Below are positions 12,719 through 25,074 of a stretch of 64,000 bases of DNA, one piece after another. The notes under the pieces were generated by a model, which ran no database searches, was not told the DNA's origin, and was given only the letters and a program-made list of their open reading frames with translations. The stretch's first letter is position 1. Every line of letters starts with the position of its first letter. The DNA comes from Liquidambar formosana (lineage: Eukaryota; Streptophyta; Magnoliopsida; Saxifragales; Altingiaceae): the NCBI GenBank assembly GCA_039720395.1, contig CM077833.1:26496271-26560270 (forward strand), written 5' to 3'. Made by a program: the position numbers and the translations under genes.

Positions 12719-13158
12719 TGGGCTCGTGTAGTCCACCATCCCACAAGTGCCGGATAACTTACAAACCACTCTTGAACTTAAGGCCATGTTTGTTACAAGG
12801 GAATGAAAGAGGGAATGGAATGGTGATTCTATTCTCCAAAAAAAAAGTGAGTATTTGGTTGCACAAGGGAATGAAATGGCTAGGAAATGACTATTCTCTC
12901 CTTTCAAAGAGTAAAAATCATTAAAAATAAGTCTTGCATTTACTTTTTCATTTCATTCCCACCCATTACCAAACATTCGGATCATTCGCATTCCCATTCT
13001 CATTTCATTCTATTCCCACTCTTGTTCCATTCTATTCCCTTAAACCAAACACAACCTTAAGGGTAGCCCAAGAAGGTTATTGCCCAGGTGGACTCTTGAA
13101 CACAAGACCTCTTCTTCCCCATATGCTTATTTATGCTCGGCTTGCCGCTTAAACCAAC
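12719..13158 (-). mobile_element. SINE-like remnant split by the MITE at 12782
   Basis: On the minus strand GGTTGGTTTAAGCGGCAAG (near 13155-13135) resembles a pol III A box and GTCTTGTGTTCAAGAGTCC (near 13110-13090) a B box, spaced as in tRNA-derived SINEs. The same strand continues left of the MITE with GTGGGATGGTGGACTACAC. No A-tail or flanking duplication was found, so the limits are approximate. Confidence 0.4.
12782..13056. mobile_element. PIF/Harbinger-like MITE, ~275 bp
   Basis: The ends GGCCATGTTTGTT and AACCAAACACAACC are imperfect inverted repeats, followed inward on both sides by AAGGGAAT / ATTCCCTT and repeated CATTCC-type words. TTAA flanks both ends (12778-12781 and 13057-13060), fitting the TTA-type duplication of Tourist elements. 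No coding capacity. Confidence 0.65.
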
Positions 13159-13388
13159 CCCTTGTATTTTGTTTTTATCCTGCCCCCATAAAGTAAAGAC
13201 TGAATCGATGACTATTTGGGCCATTGTCACTAGACAATAATTCCTTAATAAACCTGATCAAGAGTCGATCTCTAAAATTCATGTTACAAAGACCCCTGCT
13301 CTATATCAAAAATGGATTTACATTACCTGCCGCCAATGCCCTCCACCATTCCAACCTCGCTTCATCAAAATGAATCTTCTCTTGTAAA

Positions 13389-14492
13389 TAGGGATGGCAA
13401 TTTTGCCCCGCCCCATAAGAGCCCCGCCCCGCCCCGCCCTCATAGGAGCGGGTTTTTTTTTGAATTTTTTCGATTCTTGGTTCAGGTAGGGGTTTTTTTT
13501 AATTTTTCATCGGGTGCAGTTCGGTTATGGTATTTACTAGCCTTGACTCGTAGAACCGAACCGAACCGTAAAACCGCCTTGCCCCGCTTGTTCTTTTACA
13601 ATTTTACCCTTATATATATATATAACCTATAACTCTTTAACCCAAAAAACCCTAGCCGCCCCCACTCCACTCAAATCTCTCTCGGTCTCTCCCTCATTCA
13701 GTCACTCGATTCACTCTCTCCCTCCCTCACGCAATCACACCCTCACACTTCACCAGTTCATCCTCAATCCCTTATTGTCTGCCGTTCGCCGTCCGCCGTT
13801 TGTTGACACTGGTCCCCGTCTCACCCTCACGACCTCCCCACCTCAGTACGTCACCCTTACAGAGTCACGGTCTCACAGACCTCACCCTAACGTCTCAGAT
13901 CTACACCACCAGATCACTGTTCACTGCATCAGTACACTTTCTCTCGCCGTGGTTCCTCGCTTTCTCTCGCCAAATCTACACTAGATCTACCTTGGTTCCT
14001 CACTTTCTCCCGCCATCTCGCTGTGGTTCCTCACTTTCTCTCGCCGGATCTACACTAGATCTGCCTTGGTTCCTTACTGTTTACCGCATTAGATGTGGTT
14101 GTATGGGGATATTTAACTACAACTATTTTTTTTTTTTTTGGGGTAGATTATTAAGATGAAAGCTAATGAATTAATGTTAAATGTCTAATGAATTGATGAA
14201 TTAATGTTGAATGTTTGTTGTCTAATGAATTGATGGTAGATTTATTTTTACTATTTTTTATTTTTCCTATGTTTATCTTATATTTGTAAAAATTGGGTTA
14301 AAAAAAAAAAAATTTGCTTGAGTGGGACGGGGTGGGGCAAGGATGGTTTTCCTAAGAAGCCATAGGGTCGGGGTTGGTTATTAGTTTCTTTGCCCCGTCG
14401 GGTTTAGGGATGGGTTTAGGCATACGGTTTCAATGTTAGGGTCGGGATGGTATATGGCCGACCCGCCCCAACCCGTCCCAATGCCATTCCTA
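13389..14492. mobile_element. Non-autonomous hAT element, 1104 bp
   Basis: Terminal repeats TAGGGATGGCA (left) and TGCCATTCCTA (right) differ at one base. The perfect 8-bp duplication CTTGTAAA lies at 13381-13388 and 14493-14500. GC-rich subterminal arms (GGGGCGGGG-type words at left; CCCGCCCCAACCC at right) are followed by a pyrimidine-rich interior with duplicated CCGGATCTACACTAGATCT-like pieces. No transposase is encoded, so it depends on an element elsewhere. Confidence 0.88.
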
Positions 14493-14500
14493 CTTGTAAA

Positions 14501-15268
14501 CCACCTGAACGAGGGGAGAAGTCAATGCAATTGTACTACACAAGCATAACCTCCGGAAGAAATTTGATAAAACAGCAACAAACTTTGTAAATGGGCCACA
14601 AAACGGTACTGCTCATCTATTATATTTGCGCAGGTTGTCACATTGTAGCCTGATTTAGCCCACATCTCTACAGGAGATTGAGCATGTTTCTCAATTCTCA
14701 AAGTGTCAGCTTAGGCATGCCAACATAGGGGGGGGTCTTACACATCATAAATCCATGCAAGCGGAATGACAAAAGGAAGAACAAAAGCAGAAAAGGAAGA
14801 ACAAAAATGAAAAAGAGGGGGAGGGGGTGGGGGTGTTGGAACAAGTGTTATCCATACCAAGAGGTCTGCAAAAATCCCAATTTGACTACAGTTGGTGATA
14901 AGAATGAAAAAGTACTTGACTCTAAATAAAGTTAAAAATAAGAACAGTACAATGGATCTTATAGAATGGGAGCAGAGAAATACCATTGTCCTGTGGGTTG
15001 TGAAAATGCTGTCTCTCCTAAAAAGAAAGAATATCCTCTCAGATGATCAATGCATAAATTGCAACTGTGTGGCTTCACATTGAACCGAAAGTGCAGCTAA
15101 AAACAAAAGCTCTAATTTTTTGTATTTGTATACTCACTTTCAGCTATGAACTAAGGTTAGCATCATTTATGGTATAAACAAAAATGCTTACAGTCTAGAA
15201 GTACAGATAAACAACCCTCCATAAATTTGGCAGGCAACAAATCGAGATGAAGTTCTGTTGGCTCAACT
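14501..15268. other. Spacer downstream of the NRAMP gene
   Basis: This probably contains the NRAMP 3' UTR and terminator region at its right-hand end, since that gene reads leftward and stops at 15269. A purine-rich tract with G-runs lies near 14755-14840. No other gene is visible. Confidence 0.5.
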
Positions 15269-18200
15269 TCAAGTGTAAGCAAACCTCTTGGAGAGCATTA
15301 GGCTGAACCAAGTGGAAGAAAGGGCACCACTATATGAAACAAGATATATGATAAAAGCTACATATGCAGCTGTGCCGGTGCAAACCACAAAACCAAACAG
15401 CAGTCCACTAACTTCAGACAAGAAGAAATCCAGCAAAAGATACCCATTTATCACCATCACCAGCCCAGCCACAGTCCACGCTACCCTCTACAACATAGAA
15501 TGACAAAGTATTAGAAATAGGAATATTCAGTTAGTTGATTTTAATCACCTGAAATCTAGTTTACATGACAAATGAGATAACATCCTCAATTTTGAACAAT
15601 TTATGAACATAACTTTGAACCATCCACAACTCAATGGACTAATGAAGAATGATTTCCTATGTTGCACAGACACGGCAAAAATTGAGGAAATGCAACGTCG
15701 GCCATGCGTTGGACACGGACATGTACCCGACACTCCCGGGAGGTGTCCAGTCAATTTCACTATTCATTTTTGGTCCAACACAGTCAAGACACGGGGGGAC
15801 ACTCCATGGACACGTTTGGGACAGTCAAGCGACACGGCAAGGCATTTTTGTAAATATAATTTTTTAAAAAAACGGGGTACATAATGTTATTTTGGAAAAT
15901 GTTACTCACTAATTACTATACTTCCAAGTTAAATGCTATTGTTAAAAGCTTTTTGATGTCTTGGTTGTCTTTGTGATTAATGATTATGTCTTTTCATTTC
16001 CATGTATTTAAATACTTTTTTGATATGTATAATGGAATTATATATATAATTATAAATATATATTTATTTATTGCCGTATCCCCGCCATGTCGTGTCCTAG
16101 ATTTTTTAGGATTTACCGTGTCAGAGTGTCCGTGTCTTGTACGACTATGTCCCATGTCCGTGTCTGTGCTTCTTAGATGATTTCAAATTATCTACTTGAC
16201 AACTATGCCAAGTTTCAATCCTTAATGGGCTTCAACATGAGTTCAATTATTTCTTATTAAAAAAAAAAAAAAACATGAGTTCAATTATCAAGAGATTAGG
16301 CAAATTAGTTCGCGAAGTTGGAACTGCTGGAGTGTTTCTACATGAAGCTGAGCGACCCTCACCTACAAGTTATGCATTTCAATTGCATCCGGACAACAAA
16401 TATCACTTTAGCACAAAGATCTTTGAGTCTTTCTGTTTTTGTCAAGGAAAAAATGATACAGAGACCAGCTTTCACCGGCACAGAAATGACTAATCAGGCA
16501 TGTATGATTGTATGCTGCTGATTTGGTTACCCTTTGGAGAACTGGAATATGTCAGCTTCTCCTGTTACATATATACACACACACATGTGTTTATCTATTA
16601 AACTCCTATTTCTAAATAATAATTAAAGTGATTAAACAGCCCATCACCTCTACACACAACTCTCTCTCTGGAGTGCCTCTACAGCTTTACGTTGCTCAGC
16701 ACTCAAATAACTTATCCCACCTGTAGTTAACTAATCTCATTTTCAAAGCCATTCCAGCCCCAGACAGAGTCAGTTTCCTCCTCAACAAATTATGATGACA
16801 ATATACGCATTCCAAATGGATCCATGGAGATAATTATTATAACTTACATATCCACCATTTGAGTCTCCACTCCCCAACAGCTATTCCAATAATAGGCACT
16901 GGATAGTATAAATATGCAAATCTAAAAGATGTCAAAGAGGACCAATATTATGGATCTTTTAATGTGAATTTTGGATTAAAACTTGATTAAGAATCCTCAT
17001 ACAAATTTTGATTCCATAAATATGAGCATGATTTCAATTTCTTGCATTATAAAACAAATGGTATGACAATGAGGACCAAATGAGAAGGAAAAATAAAATA
17101 AAAAAAGGAACTAAGAAAGTGTGTGCAAAGATTTTAACAGAAAGTTGAAGCCAATAACCCATGATGATACAATTGTTGTTTTAGTTTGTTCAGATCTCGG
17201 AAAAGTTGAGGGATAGGAAAGGAAAATTTTAAAAATGCTTTGAAAAATTAATCCATCTCTAAAAAACTTTCACCATTTTCCTTTTCTTCCCTTTTTTTTT
17301 TTTTTTTTATCAAGTTTTTCCTTTTCTTCCCTTACTCTTACTAAGATCCAAATGGAAGGAGTTGTTTCTAAATACAAATGGTCAATTTATAAAGTCCAGA
17401 ATGATCCAAGATAACTGTCAACCATGTCTGCTACTGGTTACTGCTTATTGGATTCTTAGAGATACTAATAAAGATAGGCCATTTGCACAAAGCAACAATT
17501 TTTAATATTTTGGCTAAAGAAACGCATTAAATATCAAGCACTGAAATGAAAGAATCGTGGAACTAATAACTTACCTCAAGAGTAGGCCCAATTCTAAAAA
17601 TCCCCATGACCTGCTCCTTGGACACTAAAGTAAGAAGGGGGATAAGTGCAAAAGGAATCTGAATTGACTGAAGCACATTAAGCCATTCATTAAGAACATC
17701 CAATGAAGCTTCAGATGTGTTAAAAAAGAGAGCTACAATCATTGTTGGCACAATAGCAAAACTTCGAGTGATTAATGCCCTCAGCCATTTCTTCAAACGT
17801 AGGTTGAGAAAACCTCCCATGATAAACTGCCCAGCATACGTGCCAGTTATGGTGCTACTCTGTCCAGCCGCCAACAATCCAATACCCCAGATATAAAGAA
17901 TTGGGAAAAATCCTCCTCCATATTTCTCTTGAAGATACCGCCCCGCATTTACTAAGCCTATACCATCGGCTTGTTTAGAACCATAAAATCCCTTAGCAAA
18001 AACAGTTGTAACAAATAAATTGATCATAAAGGATATTAGAAGGGCTATTGAAGATTCAATAGAGTAATAGTTGAGTGCCTCCTGGACCCGACCGTTCTTG
18101 TTGGGGTCAATCTTCCTCGACTGTACCAAAGCAGAATGCAAAAATACATTGTGAGGCATTATAACACAACCCACAACGCCCACAGCCTGCCGAATTGTTT

Positions 18201-19826
18201 TTGAGCTCAGTTTTGGAACCAAGACACCTAGTAAAAGGATGAAAAATTTCAGTTCTACTAATATTATAAAAAAAAAAGGACTGTAATGACACTTCATAGA
18301 AAGGAATATTCAAAACAAAAGCATTCGCTGAATTTCTTACCAATTAGAAGTTCCTTTCCACTGGGTTTTGTGTCACCAAACATCCAGGCAAATGTTAGTC
18401 CCATAGTTGCAATGAGAACTGCAAATACAGCTTCTAGTTTCCTCACCCCATAGTTCTCTAAAAATAAGAAGAGGAAACTGTATTGCAAGAGAAGAAACAA
18501 AAGAGCACTAGTTAAAACGATGAACTGTCATATTCTCTGAACATATAAACTGCCTAAGCCATTAATTTAAATATGAACATGAAACCACAAGTTCACCTCC
18601 CATTTCCATCAACCAGAAACCAAAAATCCTAAACAGAAGTTCAGAATCCTACTGGTTTCATTCAAGCAAGCAATATATTATCCTTCATTGGAATGAAATC
18701 AAACAATTAACATAATTTTTAATCAATGAGGAACCAACATAAAATGCTAGAATTCTAAACAGAAGTTCAAAATTGACGAAACAAAAACCTAAAAATATCA
18801 ATAGATTCATGGAAATCTGAATAACACACAGAAACATTAATATCACTAAGTCATTATGGATGGGATCACTACAGAAAAATAGAAGCTATGAATGCAAATA
18901 ATAGTAAAATTCTGGAATCAGTGGCAATCCATTTAATCCTAAAAATTGATATTAAACCATCAATTCTGGTGGTAACCCAAGACCCAATTTCAGATGATAG
19001 ATTTGTAACTTCAATTGCTATGCAATTAAGAACTAATGGAGTCATTCAATTACCATGAGACTCCAAACAGTCCCCTGATAAATTACAAGGTACCCAAACA
19101 AACCCTCGTCAAGCCATTGAAATTGACAAATCAATAACTAGAATAGAGTGGAAGATTCAGAACAGAGAAACCCGAAATCTCGAAATTAAAGACACAAAGG
19201 AATAAAATTTACCAATCAGAAGCTGTAATTACAACACCAGCCCAAAGCGGCAAAGCCCCATGGCTCAGAATCTTGATAGCAATGGCACTCCCAATCACCT
19301 CCTGTATATCAGCCCCAATCAGAGCCAATTCCGCCATGAACCACAACAAGTACCTCGCCCACGGCGGATACTCCTCCCGGCACAGCTCCGCCAAGTGCCG
19401 CCCCGTCGCGACGCCGACCCTCGCCGACAACAGCTGGATCAATAGACCCATGGCGGTCGCCCACATCAACAGCCACAACAGCGAGTACCCCGCAATCGCT
19501 CCGGCTTGAAGATCGCCCTCCAGATTTCCCGGATCGAGGAACGCGATGCTCATCAAGAACCCCGGGCCGGTGAATAGCCACAGCTTCTTCCATGAGAATG
19601 GTGGTGTCACGTTTGAATCGACGGAGCATAAGGCGTCGGCGGAGTCTAAATCGACGATTAGGATCTTCTCTCGGGATTCATATGCCACTTCTTCGTCATT
19701 CTCTTGATCGGACGATGATGAGGATGGAGATCTAGAGGATAACAAACGGTTGGCTTCTTCGTCTCTGTCATCTTCTGTAGCTGCTGCTGCTGCTGCTTCT
19801 TCTTCTTCTCGTGGTCGTGCATTCAT
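15269..19826 (-). CDS. NRAMP2: NRAMP divalent metal transporter (NRAMP2-like), 540 aa
   Basis: Proton-coupled transporter of Mn/Fe-type divalent metals, expected in an endomembrane (trans-Golgi or vacuole). Four exons join in phase: 19826-19213, 18477-18341, 18227-17575, 15487-15269. The family motifs are present: DPGN at residues 98-101 in the first helix, MPHN at 274-277 in helix 6, and the transport signature [14 protein letters not shown]. About twelve hydrophobic segments can be traced. The acidic N-terminal tail contains E-A-N-R-L-L (24-29), a dileucine sorting motif of the type that targets NRAMP3/4 to the vacuole. The sequence around [17 protein letters not shown] and the exon junctions fit Arabidopsis NRAMP2 better than NRAMP3/4, from memory of that family. 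The 2.1-kb last intron contains a hAT element. Length is normal for the family and no damage is seen. Confidence 0.93.
15657..16176. mobile_element. hAT-type element in the last NRAMP intron, 520 bp
   Basis: Terminal repeats CTATGTTGCACAGACACGG and CCGTGTCTGTGCTTCTTAG pair over 19 bp with three mismatches. The perfect 8-bp duplication ATGATTTC lies at 15649-15656 and 16177-16184. Subterminal GACACGG/CCGTGTC words recur several times at both ends, as in hAT transposase-binding arrays. No transposase is encoded. Confidence 0.87.
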
Positions 19827-21090
19827 CGTATTATTGGGCCGTGGGGTGCAATGCCCGTACCAGAGTTTTCCGCCGGCTACGTGAGTGGTGACTGGTGAGA
19901 TGGGAGAGCGTGAATCGTGTGCTACTCTGGCTTACATTAGAGAAGTGTCTTAATAGGATTCGGGTCCGTGAGGGTTTTGATGGCGTCGTGCTATTGGCTG
20001 GTCCTGTTTTTGTTTAAAGAATCTCTGGGTGTCGCCTATTATAGTACAATCACAGGTGAGTAAAAGTCGCGGACTTTGTCCACACATGACGTTGGCAAAT
20101 ACTGGTGAGGGCGAGTGGCACCCTTTCAGCCATTTGAAGGATGACAAATTTGGAATCACAGGGACATGGCAATAATTTTATACGGAGTACTTGATAGAAC
20201 CCCCCCCCCCCCCATAAGATTTTTTTAAAAAATAATAATTTAAGAATGATTTTTAGGAAATTTATTAAAAAAAATTTATAATTAAAAAAAACAATGCACC
20301 ATAACTTAATAAAAAGACGTATTGTCATCTCATAATCACTTAGGATAAATGAAAATGATTAGAAAATTATTGAAACGTGCTAGATAAATTATTGAAATGT
20401 TCTAGAATAATTTATTGCATTGTTTCTAAGGACTATCTTCACAATAATGTTATGCTATAATGATAAGGATATATATCAATTCTTGTTAACGGAATTTTTT
20501 TGTACTGTGTCAAGACATAAACACTAGAGTATATATGTATTAATCTGAACATTGGAATGTGCATCAATTGTAAATAGGAACACACTCTAATGATATAGCA
20601 AGATGCAAACCATGTTTCTTAATTGTATAATAATCTAGCGGTGTTTGAGATGATATGTATTACCCATGAGGTTAATGAAATCTCTCTTCCAATCTTGCCA
20701 TATTGGAGTGATTTCAGGTTTGAGTTGCTGCAACCCCAACGATGGAATTAGTTGAGGTGGGTGGGGACCCTACCATATGAACTAGGGTCTTTTTCTTAAA
20801 AATAAAAATAAAAAAAATAAGAGATTAAAGAACCAAATGAGAGACTGGTGATTTGCCAATTAAGTTTTATTAAAAGAATGTTGTTAGGCATATTAAATGA
20901 ATTTACTTAAAAAAATTATTTATACGTGGACATCACATTCTTTTAATGCAAGGGTGACAAGTTTAAAGTCCGAGAGTGTGACAACTGACAAGTGAGCATG
21001 GAACTCTAAATAAGATTTGAGTGAAGCAAATCATAATTGGTGGAAGTAGGGGACAGTATGAGAGAAACGTAGAAGAGAGGGAATTAGGTT

Positions 21091-21151
21091 GGTGACATTT
21101 ATGGCTGACATAATAAGGTGGACAATGACTCACATTATGTCTAGGGGGGGG

Positions 21152-21189
<38 letters not shown>

Positions 21190-21450
21190 GTGGGGTGTAG
21201 TGCTGAAAACTCCTTGGCCCCAAGCTCTTTTAACTTTTTGCTTCTGCTTTTGCCCAATGAAATAAATTGAAGTCCGCTTGGTGACATTTATGGTTGACAT
21301 AATAAGGTGGACAATGACTCATTAGGTCTAGGTGTTGGGGGGGGTGGGGGTGGGGGAGAGGGGGGTGTAGTGCTGAAAACTCCTTGGCCCCAAGCTTCTT
21401 TAACTTTTTTGCTTCTGCTTTTGCTCAATGAAATAAATTGAAGTCCGCTT
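21091..21450. repeat. Tandem duplication (~190 bp) with long G-runs
   Basis: Two copies start with GGTGACATTTATGG (about 21091 and 21281) and end with AATTGAAGTCCGCTT. Each includes AAGGTGGACAATGACTCA, a G-run and GTGTAGTGCTGAAAACTCC. The first copy has a G-tract of about 40 bases with one A (about 21145-21189); the second has a shorter interrupted one. Confidence 0.85.
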
Positions 21451-22544
21451 AAATGACAATATATGTAGAATCAGCAATGTTATTTCCTCTATCCTGTTCA
21501 CTTATTACCCATGTATTAATAGGAGGTGGACTATTACGCACTAATAAGCAGTGGGGTCTGACATCTACTAGTGGAAGAGTGAATAATATGAATGAAAAAA
21601 AGTAGTTTTCTATCTAAATTCCACACAAAATGAAACCTTTATGAGAATACAAAGGAGTTGCAAGTGACAAAAACATCACTAGAATAGTGCTTTAGTGGTA
21701 TCTCTTTACTTTTATAAGTTTAGGGGCATTCTCTTTACTTGTTGAGTGGGAAATCTTGTGATCAAGCTTATGGATAAACATTAATACTCACCTATTGATA
21801 TTTGGAAGTTTGAGATAAGAATAGTTCTATTGGGTCTTGATTGTCCAAAAAATGAAAACAAAAAAATAAAAAGCATTCGAGTTTTTGAATTTTAAGATAG
21901 GATTTAAGGGGAGATTAACGAGGATGAATTACTCTTTGAAGCAGAGGATTTAGATTTTTTTTTTTGGACTCTAAAAAATGTATTGTTGTGAGTATCTTGC
22001 ATGGAGTATTTATTTATTTATTACTACTGGACTTCAAGAGGTTTAAATTTTAGTTGTGAAAAAAAAGTGATGTTGAGAATTTTATACCGAATTATTATTG
22101 TTAATAGAGGATTTTATTTTGTTTTATTTTGCCATGGACATAGGCAATTTGCCAAATCACGTATAGTTGGTGTTTTCTATATTTGGTTGCGTTTCATTTT
22201 TCTTTTCTTTGTTAGAAAACACAATTTTTTATACAAAAATTTAATCACAATGGATTTGTTGAATAGATTTGTTGAATAGTAAGTGGAGGTTGGCTATGTT
22301 ATCTATTGCATCTTACAGATTTGAAATATACCCAACAATATAATGCATTAAAAATACCAAAAGAAAAAGAATATAGGAAGAACCAAAGACACCACCAAAA
22401 TGATGGATTTTATTTTAACAAAAAGGGAGAGTCATATATGCTGAGACTTTCAGGCCGGGATGATTATTCATTGATTTGGTCCATTGAATTTGATTTCGTA
22501 GAATTCCACGATCAATTTTAAAACAATTTCGAAAAGTTTATTTA

Positions 22545-22762
22545 GGCTCTATTTGGTTTGTGGATTTTATCATGGAAAAAAAATAAAATATAAGGAATTC
22601 TACTTTTCTTCATTTGGTTGCAATGGAAAATTGGAAGAAAAAGAATAATTGGAATAATTTTGGCTTGATATGATTTTAACTTTTCCATTCATTTTCTTTC
22701 CTCCACATTTTTTTTCCCTTCCTTTTTTTTTCCTTGGTAGAATCCAGGAACCAAATAGAGGG
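22545..22762. mobile_element. Tourist-like MITE (PIF/Harbinger), 218 bp
   Basis: Ends GGCTCTATTTGGTTTGTGG and CCAGGAACCAAATAGAGGG are inverted repeats. TTA flanks both sides (22542-22544 and 22763-22765), matching the 3-bp duplication of the superfamily. The interior is AT-rich and non-coding. Confidence 0.72.
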
Positions 22763-22932
22763 TTAAGGTATATACGGAGTATATTTTTCTATTAATCCCA
22801 TAATTAATGATGTAGTGGTTGGATGTTGCAAAAGCAAGCAGCTGTAAAATAATTGTGTAAAAATCTATCCCTACTGACCCTAAACCAATAAATAAATAAA
22901 ATAATTATACAAAACTTTGTATTTTAACCATT

Positions 22933-23129
22933 CTTTTTTTTTTTTTTTGATTAACTATTAAGAATATCTCAGGTTTTACTCCCGCTGAGGTTTCGACCCA
23001 GACTATTCTGTTAACGGTTTGTGTGAAATGCTCTATACTCACACAAACAATGATCTCTGCGAGGAGTTGAAACAATGACCTCTAGAGAACACATTCAGGA
23101 TTTGACCGCTCAACCTAACCTGCAAAGGT
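22933..23129 (-). mobile_element. tRNA-derived SINE with 14-bp target duplication
   Basis: Reading the minus strand, GGTTAGGTTGAGCGGTC near 23118 resembles an A box and CATTGTTTCAACTCCTCG near 23070 a B box. The element ends in an A-tail (T-run at 22934-22949 on plus). GTATTTTAACCATT is repeated exactly at 22919-22932 and 23130-23143. A relative lies at 39280-39484. Confidence 0.78.
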
Positions 23130-24065
23130 GTATTTTAACCATTTTTATACCAATAAAATAAGAAAAACACTCATTGAACCATCTTGTCACTTATACGGTA
23201 ATCCATATTTCAATAAGATATGGGTCAAACATTCAAATGGTACTCACACCTTCTTAATATATGGATTACCCGTCAATAAAATGGGTCAAATATCAGTACT
23301 CGTAAAACAACGTAAAACAAAGCCTCTTTCCATGTGAAGGATGAAAATGATAATAGTAATCTGAAAAGGCCCAATAAAAAGAAGGAAAGTTTCCCAAAAG
23401 TCCCACAACTAAAGTGACAGGACACGATGAGTCTGATTTGGATAAGGTTATAATAATATTGTGGACACTTTCATCGGTCCTCGTTCGTTATTCCTTTGCT
23501 CCTTTTTGTTGTGTTTTTCCTCGTCATATCTCCGCTTACTTTCTCTTCACTATTCCCTTCAATTGAAAAAGCTTACAGCAAAATTGCTTACGGGAACTAT
23601 CCGATCAGATTTCCCTTTTTATTTTTATTTTTATTTTTATTTTTTTGGTTTGACTATTAGATATCTGGATTAATTTATGCGTATTTCAATTAAATCCTTC
23701 CTTAAGCGATCTTAAAGTCATATTCTTCCACATGAATTTGATGTATTTATAAATTAATTTCTGCAGTACTTTCCAGAGAAATCGAATTCAAATTAACGGA
23801 ATAAAAGGGCTCAGATTTCTCTTTCACATGCAGTTGAAGGTTCATAGGGGAGAAATTTCATTTGCTTCAAGTCAATGGGAACAGGTGCAGCGTCTTTTTC
23901 TCGTTTTGCGGACATTGAATAAGAACCTATATACTTGATAAGGGTCTAATGTCTTCGTTTGAAATTCGCATCAAAGTGTATTATTTTAGGAAATAAAACA
24001 AAAATGCCTACAAGTCAAGCCTCATCCAACTATCCAAGTCAAGCCCATCTCTAAAACAATGGAGT

Positions 24066-24457
24066 GGGCGTTTATTGGTACCCAACTCTTACTTTTCATG
24101 TCTCACTTATTTTACATTTTATAATTTTATAAAAAATATAAAAGGTTTTTTGAAAAACTAACTAAGTAGTCCATTAGAAAACATCATTTTAAATAATTTT
24201 ATAAAAGAAAGTTTTTCTAAAATATATTATTTAAGTGAACTTTTTAGCTATTTAAGAAACAAAAACTATATATAGCCAAAAAATCTACTTAAAACGATAG
24301 ATTTTGAAAAAAAATTCTCTTATAAAATTATTCAAAATGGTGTTTTCTAGTAGACAATATAGACGGTTTCTATGAAATTTTTTTATATTTTTCATAAAAT
24401 TTTGAAATATCAATAAATAGGAAATGAAAAGCAAATCTTGGGTGCCAATAGACGCCC
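24066..24457. mobile_element. Long-TIR foldback MITE, ~390 bp
   Basis: GGGCGTTTATTGGTACCCAA at left pairs with TTGGGTGCCAATAGACGCCC at right, and pairing continues with mismatches for roughly 180 bp per arm. Inner words (AGAAAACA, AAAATCTATCGTTTTAAGTAG on the reverse strand) match the family at 49033-49432. I could not find a clear target duplication. Confidence 0.65.
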
Positions 24458-24662
24458 CACAACATATATGCTAGACTTCAGATTTTCAAACTTAGAAGAT
24501 GACTAGGTGAGGCTTGACTTCGAAGCATTATTTATTTATTTATTTATTTTATTTTTGTGGGGGTTAAAAATAATACTTTGAAGCAAATTTCAAACAAAGA
24601 CATTAGATTAATCATAAACAACGTTACAAATGGCTAATGACTTGGCCCTGAAGACCCAATTT

Positions 24663-24995
24663 CCCTACAGACACTACTTGCCCCCACCTCAAGGTGGAAG
24701 AGTTCTTCCCCACCTCCATTCATTTTCTACCACGTGTCTTAAATATTTTATAAAAATATGAATTCTAAACAAACAAACAAATAAGTTAATATGGATATAT
24801 AGACACACATTCATGTTAACATAAACATCTAACACTCAAATATATATTTATAAAAATGTGTTTACAATTATGTAACCATGAGAATGCATACACACAATCA
24901 ATTCTCCTTATTTATTTGAACAAGTGACGAAATATGAGTGGGAAGGGGAAGAAGCTCCTCCACTCAAGGGTGGAGGCAAGTATTTTCCATTTCCC
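24663..24995. repeat. Imperfect inverted repeat just downstream of CYP81 gene A
   Basis: ACTTGCCCCCACCTCAAGG near 24673-24691 pairs with the reverse complement of CACTCAAGGGTGGAGGCAAGT near 24960-24980, and flanking CTTCTTCCCC-type words also pair. It may be a MITE but no duplication was recognised. Confidence 0.45.
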
Positions 24996-25074
24996 CACCT
25001 TACATTTCCTAGGAGCATATGTTTTATAAATTATTTGGTACACGTGGAAATTAACAAATGTTATGCAAACTGGT

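Larger units (their letters stand above)
19827..25074. other. Gene-free spacer between NRAMP and the CYP81 array
   Basis: About 5.2 kb with no recognisable gene. The NRAMP promoter side is at the left, without an obvious TATA box. It holds a C-run near 20200-20213, the G-rich tandem duplication at 21091-21450, a Tourist-like MITE (22545-22762), a SINE (22919-23143), a foldback MITE (24066-24457) and an inverted repeat (24663-24995). A 70-aa ORF near 23461 has no recognisable domain. Confidence 0.6.

Noticed and set aside
12551..12907. 118-aa ORF on the minus strand
   Set aside because: It spans the boundary of the PIF-like MITE and the SINE-like sequence, so it is repeat-derived.
13312..14159. 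Overlapping ORFs of about 100-120 aa
   Set aside because: They lie within or overlap the non-autonomous hAT element and have Ser/Pro/His-rich low-complexity content with no transposase motif.
22933..23129. tRNA gene suggested by A- and B-box-like words
   Set aside because: No cloverleaf can be drawn; the A-tail and flanking duplication show it is a SINE. The same applies to 56051-56272.
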